Positions 18,438 to 26,022 of a stretch of 64,000 nt of DNA are shown here, one piece after another; position 1 is the first letter of the stretch, and every line of letters begins with the position of its first letter. The DNA is from Phycisphaerales bacterium. GTDB taxonomy: Bacteria > Planctomycetota > Phycisphaerae > Phycisphaerales > SM1A02. Below the pieces are notes generated by a model, which saw only the letters and a program-made list of their open reading frames with translations, did not search any database and was not told the DNA's origin. The translations under genes were made by a program, and so were the position numbers. Location of the stretch: positions 262,568 through 326,567 of the forward strand of contig JASMLR010000001.1 of the NCBI GenBank assembly GCA_030748575.1, given 5' to 3'.

Positions 18438-19346
18438 ATGAGCGGCACTGCCCTGATCGTCGGTAACTTCGATGGCGTCCATCTCGGGCATGCCGCGCTC
18501 GCTGCGGCAGCTCGTGCCGAGATCGGGAAGGCCGGGCGGCTCGTCGCCCTGACCTTTGATCCACCTCCGGCGGAGGTGCTCCAGCCTGACGCGCCCAAAC
18601 GACGTCTGATGACGCTTGCCGACCGCTGCGATCGGTTGCGGGCTATCGGGGTGGATGAAGTCATCGTGAAGGAGATCGACCTGCGGTGGTTGGAGCGGAC
18701 CCCGGAGGCGTTTGTGCAGGGGGATCTGCTGGAGCATGAGCCCAACGTCATCGTCGAAGGGCCCGACTTCCGCTTCGGACGGCACCGAGCAGGCGATGTG
18801 GAACTGCTCACCACCCTCGGCCGGCGGCACGGGTTTGACGTCGTGGTGGTGCCACCTCAGGTTGGCATGCTCTGCAACCTGGAGCAGGTGCCCATTCGGT
18901 CCTCGACCATCCGGTGGCTGATCGAGCGTGGCCGGGTCCGGGACGCCGCACGTCTGCTCGGTCGGCCGTGGACCGTCGAGGGATCCGTGGTGCCCGGTGA
19001 CCGCCGCGGGCGGACCATTGGCTGCCCGACTGCGAATCTGGACCATGGGCAGGTGCTGCTCCCGGCAGACGGCGTCTACGCCGGGCGGGCGAGCGTCCCC
19101 GGGGGCGTGTACGCCGCTGCCATCAGCGTCGGCACGAAGCCATCATTCGGCCACGCGACGCGGGTACTTGAAGCGCACGTGATCGACTGGGATGGCCCGC
19201 TCGACGCCTATGGGTGGCCGCTTCAGGTCACGGTGGATCGGTGGCTTCGGGATCAGGTGGCCTTTGCGAGTGTCGACGCATTGACCGAGCAGATCGCGCG
19301 GGATATCGACGCTGCCCGTTGCGTCACGGCAACCACACCCGGCTGA
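18438..19346 (+). CDS. ribF: Bifunctional riboflavin kinase / FAD synthetase
   Basis: A 302-residue enzyme making FMN from riboflavin and then FAD. The N-terminal nucleotidyltransferase half has GNFDGVHLGH (9-18), TFDPPPAEVL (about 42-51), EGPDFRFGRHRAGD and the ISSTRIR-like IRSSTIRWLI near 155. The C-terminal flavokinase half has GRTIGCPTANL (about 190-200) and GVYAGRASV, then HVIDWDGPLDAYG in place of the usual EVHLLDFDGDLYG. The length is normal for RibF. The start at 18438 is supported by homology and the TACGGT box. It is followed after 20 bases by nrnA, which has its own box. Confidence 0.92.
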   Translation: MSGTALIVGNFDGVHLGHAALAAAARAEIGKAGRLVALTFDPPPAEVLQPDAPKRRLMTLADRCDRLRAIGVDEVIVKEIDLRWLERTPEAFVQGDLLEHEPNVIVEGPDFRFGRHRAGDVELLTTLGRRHGFDVVVVPPQVGMLCNLEQVPIRSSTIRWLIERGRVRDAARLLGRPWTVEGSVVPGDRRGRTIGCPTANLDHGQVLLPADGVYAGRASVPGGVYAAAISVGTKPSFGHATRVLEAHVIDWDGPLDAYGWPLQVTVDRWLRDQVAFASVDALTEQIARDIDAARCVTATTPG

Positions 19347-19351
19347 ACGGG

Positions 19352-19357
19352 TACCCT
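19352..19357 (+). promoter_or_regulatory. Leaderless-type -10 box (TACCCT) of nrnA
   Basis: TACCCT, nine bases (TTGCCGCCC), then ATG 19367. Confidence 0.35.
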
Positions 19358-19366
19358 TTGCCGCCC

Positions 19367-20377
19367 ATGACCTATGCATCGACTGCCACCCTGGAGGACC
19401 TCGCCGCGCGCATCGGCGCCGCCGAGACCATCGTCTGCACTTCACACGAGAAGCCGGACGGGGACGCGATGGGGTCCGTCATGGGCCTCGTCCGCGCCTT
19501 GTCGAGTTCGAAACGCATGCATGCGTGGCTGCTCGGCTCCGTTCCACCACCCATCGCGGGGCTGGCCCGCGACACCGAATGGGTGCAGATTGCGGGCCCC
19601 GAAGACATCCCTTCGGTCGAACCTGATCTGATCATCCTGCTTGACACCGGCGCCTGGAGCCAGATCAAACCGCTTGCGGGCTGGTTGGCCGACCGGGCAG
19701 ATCGAGTCATCGGAATTGACCATCACGCCAGTGGCGATGATCCCGCGCCCGTCCGGTACGTCGATGCGACAGCGGCCTCCTGCACCATGCTCGTGCAGTC
19801 CCTGCTTGGCGTTCTGGGCATCGAACTCGACGTGGCCGTGGCGGAGCCACTCTTTGCCGGGCTCGCAACGGACACCGGATGGTTCCGGCAGGCTAACGCC
19901 GACGCGGCCGCGTTCGAGGCCGCGTCCCATCTGCTCGCGACGGGAGTCGACAAGGACCGGTTGTTCCGAGAGATTGAAGAGACCGCCCGCCCCGCGCGGC
20001 TTTCGCTCGTCGCGCGAGCGCTCGCAAGCGTGCAGTGGAGTCGAGGCGGCGCGGTCGCCACGATGCGACTCACCAGAGCGGACTTTGACCAGACCGATGG
20101 TCGGAGGAGTGACGTGACCGGATTGGTGAACGCGCCGTTGGTCGTCTCCGGTGCGGAGCTTTCGGTACTCCTGATCGAGGAGCGTGATGGCGGCGTGAAG
20201 GCCAGCCTCCGATCCAAACCGCCCGCGACCCCGGGGGGACCGTTCGTGGATGCACGCGCGATCGCGCAGCACCTCGGGGGTGGGGGGCACGTGCACGCAG
20301 CCGGTGTCTCGCTCGAAGGGCCGATCGACTGCGGGGCTGACGCCATCGCTGAGGCGATTGCGGCGGTCAGCGTGTGA
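19367..20377 (+). CDS. nrnA: NrnA-like DHH/DHHA1 phosphoesterase
   Basis: A 336-residue cytosolic hydrolase of the DHH superfamily. It most likely degrades nano-RNAs to mononucleotides and may dephosphorylate 3'-phosphoadenosine 5'-phosphate, as Bacillus NrnA does. Metal-binding motifs are seen in order: DGDAMGS (31-37), LLDTG (Asp93), DHH (118-120) and ATDTGWFRQ (about 164-172). The C-terminal DHHA1 motif GGGGHVHAAG lies near 304-313. Length and order match NrnA. The downstream membrane-protein gene starts within its stop codon (GTGA), so the two are coupled. Confidence 0.9.
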   Translation: MTYASTATLEDLAARIGAAETIVCTSHEKPDGDAMGSVMGLVRALSSSKRMHAWLLGSVPPPIAGLARDTEWVQIAGPEDIPSVEPDLIILLDTGAWSQIKPLAGWLADRADRVIGIDHHASGDDPAPVRYVDATAASCTMLVQSLLGVLGIELDVAVAEPLFAGLATDTGWFRQANADAAAFEAASHLLATGVDKDRLFREIEETARPARLSLVARALASVQWSRGGAVATMRLTRADFDQTDGRRSDVTGLVNAPLVVSGAELSVLLIEERDGGVKASLRSKPPATPGGPFVDARAIAQHLGGGGHVHAAGVSLEGPIDCGADAIAEAIAAVSV

Positions 20378-20910
20378 GTCCCCGTCGGCTCGCTTGGGTG
20401 GCCGTGGCGTGCGGCTTTGCTGCCATGGCGCTGCCGCTGATCGGCGCCGTGGCGTCGGTGTCGATGTTCGACCTGAAGACGATGGCCGTCGAGCAGGAGG
20501 CGTCGTTTGTGGTCGATCGCCCGGGCCCCTGGGTGCTGGCAAGTGAGACCCGCAGCGTCCTGGATGGGGCGGCCCACCTGAGCGAGGCGGTTGCCCTTGC
20601 CGATGTGACGCTGGTGGACCCCGAGGGCGCAGACGTGGAGGTTGGCGTTCCGCCGCGGGGGGTTCGGTACGAGACGCCCGACCGATCCGGCGTGATCATC
20701 GGGTCGTTCGAGGCCTCCACGCCGGGCGCGTGGACGCTCGTCCGTCGCGAGCCTGCGGTGCCGGCCGTCTTGATGGCCGTTGGCCCCGACCCCGCCTCCG
20801 CGGCCGTGTGGTGGCTTCTGATCCCCGGCGGTCTGGCCGTCGTGCTGCTGGGCGCTGCGGGCGGGTGTGGATGGGTCGCATTTCGTGCGGCGCGGCGAGC
20901 TGCCGGCTGA
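20374..20910 (+). CDS. Two-helix membrane protein of unknown function
   Basis: An unrecognised 178-residue protein. One hydrophobic segment lies near the N-terminus (7-30) and one near the C-terminus (142-170), flanking a roughly 110-residue soluble beta-rich region (DVTLVDPEGADVEVG, GSFEASTPGAWTLV). This suggests a domain outside the cytoplasm held by two helices. GTG 20374 overlaps the nrnA stop by four bases. It may be the tail of the nrnA transcript. Confidence 0.6.
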   Translation: MSPRRLAWVAVACGFAAMALPLIGAVASVSMFDLKTMAVEQEASFVVDRPGPWVLASETRSVLDGAAHLSEAVALADVTLVDPEGADVEVGVPPRGVRYETPDRSGVIIGSFEASTPGAWTLVRREPAVPAVLMAVGPDPASAAVWWLLIPGGLAVVLLGAAGGCGWVAFRAARRAAG

Positions 20911-20938
20911 CCGCCGTGGCCGCCGCGCCGGTCGGCCG

Positions 20939-20944
20939 TACACT
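20939..20944 (+). promoter_or_regulatory. Leaderless-type -10 box (TACACT)
   Basis: TACACT, six bases (TCATGC), then ATG 20951. This would start the long operon that runs to 32775. Confidence 0.45.
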
Positions 20945-20950
20945 TCATGC

Positions 20951-22570
20951 ATGGCCGATTCTGGCACGGCATCTCTGGATCCAGCCATTCGCCGGCTCGC
21001 GTCGCGGGCAGCGAGGCGGTTGACGCTCAATGCTGCCCTGCGGCATGCCGCTCGCGCCGGTGTGGTGGTCTCGGCTGTGGCCGTGCTGCTTGCGTGCGTG
21101 GAGCGGTTCGGTGGGTTCGACGGTTGGCCCTGGGGATGGATCGCGGGTGCCATGGCGGTCATCGTGTGCGGGGCCGGGGTCGTGGGGGGCCGCGGCAATC
21201 GCGCATCACTCGCCGACGGCGCGGTGGTGCTGGATGAACGGCAATCACTTCATGACGCGTTATCCACGGCCCTCATGTACGAAGGGGCGGCGGGTCCCAT
21301 CGCCGAGGCGCAGCGAGCCGCTGCCGGCCGCGCTGCTCGGCGCAGCGGCCGAGTCGCCGGTGTGGTTCCGCTGCGGGTGCCGCAAGCCTGGTGGGCCGTT
21401 GCCGTGTTGACGACCACTGCGGTCGGCGTGGCCACGACGCCCTCGCTCTTCGGTCAGCAGTCGGCGCCTGCAACATTGGATCTGGCGGAGGCAACCATCG
21501 AAACAGAAGCAGCCCTCGCCGACATGCAGGCAGCGCTCGACGCGGCGCCTGAACTGCGTGACCGACTCGGCGCTGGCCAGTTGGACGCCGGGGAGCATCG
21601 GCCGGCGGACGCGGCGCAGCTGCGACAGGATGCGCTTCAGTCGCTGACGGACCTGCAGAAGGCGCTCGACGACTTTGCACTTGATCCTGCGCAGCAGCGG
21701 CTCGCAGGGCTTCGAGGCCGACTGGAAGATCTGGAGCAGGCGACCGGCGATTCCGGGGGAGAGGCCCGCACCGCGCTGGCGGACGGAGACTTCCAGCGGG
21801 CGGCCGAGGCCATGGACGCCATGCGGGCCGCGGGAGGTGAGTCGCAGGCCCGAGCCTTCGATCAGCTTGCCCGCGATCTCGACGCGGCCTCCGAGGGAGA
21901 TGACGACATTCGAAAGATGCTGCAGGACGCGGGCGTCGCTGCAGAGGAGGGGCAGACCCTGGCCGGGGCATTGCAGGACGCAGAGCATCTCGATGATGAC
22001 TCGCGGCGGTCGCTTGAAGACCTCATCGAGGCTGACCGGGCGGCCCGCCGGTCGCTTCAGAAGATGGGTCAGGACTGCCGAGAGGCGGCGTCGGCATGCC
22101 GCGGCGGCGATGGCGACTCCGACGGGTCGCTCGGGCAGTCGGCATGCAGGCAGATTGCGGAGGACCAGAAGGCGCAGGAGCAGGCCGGCGCGTGCAAGTC
22201 CGCATGCGCTCGCAGCCGCGCAGCGGTCGGGCAGGGGCTGGGCGGCGGACGCGCCCCCGCGGCAGCGGATGCGCCGACCGACGTGGCGACGGCCGTGAAG
22301 GCCGCTACCGAGGTTGATGCGACGGCGCCCATCGTGACCGCGTCGCCCGTGGCTGGCCCGCTGCATCGAGGCGACACGTCCGAGGCGGGCAGCCGGGCGA
22401 TGGCTGCCGCCCAGCGGCGTGTGCAGCGGGGGATTGACGTGCAGCGGATTCCCAAGCGGTATCGCGAGGCGGTCGCCGCCTGGTTCAAACTGGTGCAGAC
22501 CGAGCCGGAAGACGCAGACGGTCCCGACGACGCGGCCGAGCCCACCGAGGCGGAGCCCGATCCGTCGTGA
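20951..22570 (+). CDS. Membrane-anchored coiled-coil protein of the MoxR/Bat operon
   Basis: A 539-residue protein with two N-terminal hydrophobic segments (about 36-52 and 60-78), a third near 145-165, and a long Ala/Asp/Gln-rich helical region expected to form coiled coil. Near the C-terminus IPKRYREAVAAWF resembles the closing motif of DUF4175-type proteins that accompany MoxR and DUF58 in planctomycetes and relatives; this assignment is by pattern only. The precise function is unknown. ATG 20951 has a TACACT box six bases upstream. Its stop overlaps the next ATG (TGATG), so it leads a coupled operon. Confidence 0.65.
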   Translation: MADSGTASLDPAIRRLASRAARRLTLNAALRHAARAGVVVSAVAVLLACVERFGGFDGWPWGWIAGAMAVIVCGAGVVGGRGNRASLADGAVVLDERQSLHDALSTALMYEGAAGPIAEAQRAAAGRAARRSGRVAGVVPLRVPQAWWAVAVLTTTAVGVATTPSLFGQQSAPATLDLAEATIETEAALADMQAALDAAPELRDRLGAGQLDAGEHRPADAAQLRQDALQSLTDLQKALDDFALDPAQQRLAGLRGRLEDLEQATGDSGGEARTALADGDFQRAAEAMDAMRAAGGESQARAFDQLARDLDAASEGDDDIRKMLQDAGVAAEEGQTLAGALQDAEHLDDDSRRSLEDLIEADRAARRSLQKMGQDCREAASACRGGDGDSDGSLGQSACRQIAEDQKAQEQAGACKSACARSRAAVGQGLGGGRAPAAADAPTDVATAVKAATEVDATAPIVTASPVAGPLHRGDTSEAGSRAMAAAQRRVQRGIDVQRIPKRYREAVAAWFKLVQTEPEDADGPDDAAEPTEAEPDPS

Positions 22571-23607
22571 TGCGCCGCCTGATCAGTGCGGCGGTCTGGG
22601 CGGTGGTCGGGGCCTGCGCCGTGGCGTGCATGGGGTGCGATCGATCCGAGCCCACCGTCGTGGTCTACGTGTCGGCGGACGACTATGTGGCCAAGCCGAT
22701 TCTGGAGGCGTTTGAGGATCGCTCGGGCATTCGTGTCCTCATGGTGGGTGATACGGAAGCGAGGAAGTCGACCGGCCTGATTGAGCGGCTTCGCCGCGAA
22801 GGCGCGGCGCCTGTGGCGGACGTGCTGTGGTCCTCCGAACTGCTTGGGGTGGTCTCGCTGTCCCGCGACGGCCTTCTGGCTCCGCATGTGTCAGCGGACT
22901 GCCAGGACTGGCCGCCGCTCTGGCGTGACCCGGAGTATCGCTGGTACGCCTTTTCGCCCCGCCCACGGGTGCTGGTCTATGACCCTGAGCGACTGCATCC
23001 ATCCGAGTGTCCGGCGGAGTGGGCGGACCTCGCCGACCCGCGATGGCGCGGCGAGATCGTTGCGGCCGACCCCCGCTATGGAACGACCGGCACGCATCTG
23101 GCCGCACTTCGGTGGGTGCTCGGTGACGCCTGGCCGGCGTGGCTGGACGCCCTGGCCCGGAACGAGGTGCGTGTCCTGCCTGGCGGCAACGCCGCGTGCG
23201 TCGATGCGGTGTATCGCGGCGAGGCGCTGCTCGGCATGACCGACGCCGACGATGTGCGAGCGGCCAACCGAAACGGCGCCGCGCTGGCCATGACGCTGCC
23301 CGGCCATGGCTCGGGCCGTGGACCCATGCTCACGCCCAACACGGTTGCCATCCTTCAGGGGGCACCCCACCCGGCCGAGGCGGCGGCGCTGGTGGACTGG
23401 CTCCTCTCACCGGACGTGGCCCGGCGGTTGGCAGCGTCAGTGTCCGGCAACGTGCCGCTCCACGCGTCGGTCGCGATGGAGTTTCCGGATCTCGCGGTCG
23501 GCTCGCCACTGCCTCTGGACGCGGCTCAGATCCACGCTCACCATGGGCCTGCAGTCGCCCAAGCGGTCGACGCGTGGGGAGGCGGGGCAAACGCCGGTGG
23601 TCCGTAG
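22570..23607 (+). CDS. Iron-type ABC transporter substrate-binding lipoprotein
   Basis: A 345-residue extracellular solute-binding protein resembling the Fe(3+)/AfuA-FbpA class. A signal peptide with two possible lipidation cysteines (Cys20 or Cys23 in ACAVACMGC) is followed by the mature start VVVYVSADDYVAKPILEAFE. Then comes the usual VADVLWSSE strand and SPRPRVLVYDPERLHPSECP. The ligand could be ferric iron or another small anion complex. ATG 22570 overlaps the upstream stop. The following permease starts inside the end of this gene. No ATPase gene lies nearby. Confidence 0.8.
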   Translation: MRRLISAAVWAVVGACAVACMGCDRSEPTVVVYVSADDYVAKPILEAFEDRSGIRVLMVGDTEARKSTGLIERLRREGAAPVADVLWSSELLGVVSLSRDGLLAPHVSADCQDWPPLWRDPEYRWYAFSPRPRVLVYDPERLHPSECPAEWADLADPRWRGEIVAADPRYGTTGTHLAALRWVLGDAWPAWLDALARNEVRVLPGGNAACVDAVYRGEALLGMTDADDVRAANRNGAALAMTLPGHGSGRGPMLTPNTVAILQGAPHPAEAAALVDWLLSPDVARRLAASVSGNVPLHASVAMEFPDLAVGSPLPLDAAQIHAHHGPAVAQAVDAWGGGANAGGP

Positions 23608-26011
23608 GGGACTTCTGATCTCGCTGTGGTGCCTGGTCATCGGGTGGCCGGTGCTGGCACTCGCCGTCATGGGCGTCGAGTCGTCGGAGGCCCGCGCGGA
23701 CGCGGGGCTGCGGGCCACCGGGCCCCCGGTCTGGCCCCCGGTCTGGACGACGGTCCGCTGGTCGATCGGCATGGCCCTGCTGGCCGTGGTGGCCGCCATC
23801 CCGGCCGCTCGGCTGCTTGCCGGCGTCGGACGCAGGCTGCGTGGCGTGCTGCTCGGGATTGCATGCAGCGGCCTGCTCCTTCCGCCCTGGGCGCTCTACT
23901 ACCTCTGGTGGTCGAGCATGCCCCCGGGGTCCGTGCTGCATGATCTGGCGGCGGGATCGAATCGCCTGGCCGTGCTTCGGGGCGGCCTGGCGGCGGCCGC
24001 TGTGCTGGCGAGCGTCTGGCCCATCGCCGTGTGCTGCATCACGCCCGCGTCGATGCGATGGTCCGGCCAGCATGAAGACGAGTTGCGACTGGATGGCGTC
24101 GGCCGCGTCGGGCGGTCCCTGAGACGCCTCCGGTGCGAGGCGCCGGGCCTGGCGGCGGCCGCCATCGTCGTCGCGGTGCTGACCGCCGGGTGCACGACCG
24201 TCTTTGACCTTGCCGGTGTGGCCACACTTGCCAACGAACTACGGGCTCGGTCCGATCTCGGCGGGTCCGGGCTCGCCGTGCTGGGTGTGGCGTGGCCGCT
24301 GGTGCCGGCGGCCCTTCTCGGCGCCGCAGCCGCGTGGTGGTGGGCGGCCAGGCCGCCGATGCAGGCGGAGCGGCGCCGAGGCGTCTCCGCAGGTCCGGCG
24401 GTGGTGTCGGCCGCGATCTGGCTCGTCGTTGTCGGACTCCCGCTTGCGCTGCTGGTGTCACTGAGTTGGCGTGTGGAGCCTGCGGCAGGCGGATCAGCCT
24501 GGCATCTGGTCGAGGGCGTCGCTCGGACCGTCGGTCGGGGACTGATCGTGGGCGCGATGGCCGCCGTGCTTGCCGTGGCGACGCGGGATCTCTGGTCCCG
24601 CTGGGTGTGGTCCCTGCTCGCGTGCAGTTGGGTGGCGGCGGCGCTGCTGCCCTCGCCGCTGGTGGGGGCAGTCGTGGCGGAGGCGTGGCCGGGAGCGGTT
24701 GCGGCAACCGGCGGCACCTGGGTATTGGCGTTGTTGGTCCGCGGCGGCGCTATCGGCCTTTTGGCGTCACGGTGGCTGGCCCGAACGGAACCGACCACTC
24801 GCCGCGACCTGCGCCGGCTCGATGGGTGGGTTGACCTTGTGAGCGATCCCGTCACCCGGACTGCGGGCGCCGCGGCGCTGCTGATTGCTCTGGCCATCAG
24901 CGCAGGCGACATCGTGCTGGCAGGACGGCTCGCGCCGCCCATGGCGTCACCTCCCATTGCGGTGACGCTGCTCAACGCGATTCACTATCAGCGGCCCGAG
25001 ACGGTCGTGGCCGTGCTTCTGCTGCTCCCGGCGCCGATGCTCCTGCTGCTGCCGGTGCTCATGCGGCACACGGCCCGCCGCGCTGCGCCGCTGGTGCTGT
25101 GCGGGGCGGTGATTGGTCTGTTCGGATGCGGTTCGGTGGAGGATGAACCGATCGCGGCCCTGCCGATTGAAGGGTGGAGTGGGCTTCCCGGCCGCACGCC
25201 GGGCCGGTTTGATGTTCCTCGGGGCATCACGATCGACGCCAACGGGGATGTGTACATCGTCGACAAATCCGCGCGAGTGCAGCGACTGGACGGCGAGGGC
25301 GCGGCCCTGTGCTGGTGGACCATGCCCGCAAGCGACAACGGCAAGCCGGCTGGCTTGACCGCGCTGGATGGCGGGGTGATCGCTGTCGCCGACACGCATG
25401 AGTATCGCGTGGCCATCTTTGACCGGTGCGGCGCGTTGAAGCGCACGTTCGGGGGCTACGGCATGGAGCCGGGCGCGATGGTCTACCCGACCGATGTTGC
25501 CGTGTCGCCGGAGGGGGAGTGGTTTGTGGCGGAGTACGGGGGGAACGACCGGGTGCAGGTATTCGATGAACGTGGCCGGGTGCAGCGGGTGCTCGGAGGC
25601 CCGGGCCGCGGGCCTGGCGCGTTCCGAAGGCCCCAGTCGCTGGCCATCGACGGCGACGTGATGTGGGTTGCGGACTCCGGAAATCACCGGGTGCAGGGAC
25701 TTGACCTGCAGACCGGGCTGATGGTGGCCGAGATCGGCGTCGGGGTCCTTCGCTCCCCGTGGGCGGTGGCGGTGGGTCCTGACGGATCGCTGCTCGTGGT
25801 CGACCAGGGCACCCATACGCTCACCAGGTGGGCGAAGGATGGTGAACACCTCGGCACGTGGGGCGGGTGGGGCCGCGCGCCTGGGCGACTGCGCATGCCG
25901 TGGGGGGTGGCGATTGACCCCTCCGGGTCGACGGTCCATGTGCTCGATACCGGCAATGCGCGTGTACAACGCGTGCCGTGGCGGGCGCTCCTGATGGGCC
26001 CGCAGCAGTAG
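23597..26011 (+). CDS. ABC permease fused to an NHL-repeat propeller
   Basis: One uninterrupted 804-residue frame holds two proteins. Residues 1-488 form a two-domain binding-protein-dependent permease (FbpB/ThiP type) with about 12 membrane helices. An EAA-like cytoplasmic loop (DELRLDGVGRVGRSL) is visible in the first half. Residues 489-804 look like a complete lipoprotein: signal peptide, lipobox LFGC (Cys511), then a six-bladed NHL propeller with repeats such as FDVPRGITIDANGDVYIVD and GAFRRPQSLAIDGDVMWVADSG. In a split version the second part would start at ATG 25061, but neither a Shine-Dalgarno nor a TAnnnT box precedes it. GTG 23597 overlaps the upstream stop by 11 bases; ATG 23543 is the alternative. 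Confidence 0.75.
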   Translation: MVRRGLLISLWCLVIGWPVLALAVMGVESSEARADAGLRATGPPVWPPVWTTVRWSIGMALLAVVAAIPAARLLAGVGRRLRGVLLGIACSGLLLPPWALYYLWWSSMPPGSVLHDLAAGSNRLAVLRGGLAAAAVLASVWPIAVCCITPASMRWSGQHEDELRLDGVGRVGRSLRRLRCEAPGLAAAAIVVAVLTAGCTTVFDLAGVATLANELRARSDLGGSGLAVLGVAWPLVPAALLGAAAAWWWAARPPMQAERRRGVSAGPAVVSAAIWLVVVGLPLALLVSLSWRVEPAAGGSAWHLVEGVARTVGRGLIVGAMAAVLAVATRDLWSRWVWSLLACSWVAAALLPSPLVGAVVAEAWPGAVAATGGTWVLALLVRGGAIGLLASRWLARTEPTTRRDLRRLDGWVDLVSDPVTRTAGAAALLIALAISAGDIVLAGRLAPPMASPPIAVTLLNAIHYQRPETVVAVLLLLPAPMLLLLPVLMRHTARRAAPLVLCGAVIGLFGCGSVEDEPIAALPIEGWSGLPGRTPGRFDVPRGITIDANGDVYIVDKSARVQRLDGEGAALCWWTMPASDNGKPAGLTALDGGVIAVADTHEYRVAIFDRCGALKRTFGGYGMEPGAMVYPTDVAVSPEGEWFVAEYGGNDRVQVFDERGRVQRVLGGPGRGPGAFRRPQSLAIDGDVMWVADSGNHRVQGLDLQTGLMVAEIGVGVLRSPWAVAVGPDGSLLVVDQGTHTLTRWAKDGEHLGTWGGWGRAPGRLRMPWGVAIDPSGSTVHVLDTGNARVQRVPWRALLMGPQQ
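25061..26011 (+). other. NHL-repeat lipoprotein module within the fused frame
   Basis: From ATG 25061 the frame reads as a stand-alone 316-residue lipoprotein: basic n-region MRHTARR, hydrophobic core, lipobox ending at Cys23, then NHL repeats. Fused to the permease, the signal peptide would act as an extra membrane helix, placing the propeller outside the cytoplasm. Whether it is also made separately by internal initiation or freed by signal peptidase II is unknown. Confidence 0.5.
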
Positions 26012-26014
26012 CAT
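26009..26014 (+). promoter_or_regulatory. Leaderless-type -10 box (TAGCAT) of the VWA gene
   Basis: TAGCAT, eight bases (TGGACGCG), then ATG 26023. It overlaps the stop of the upstream frame, so a second promoter could serve the VWA-MoxR-DUF58-BatA part. Confidence 0.35.
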
Positions 26015-26022
26015 TGGACGCG

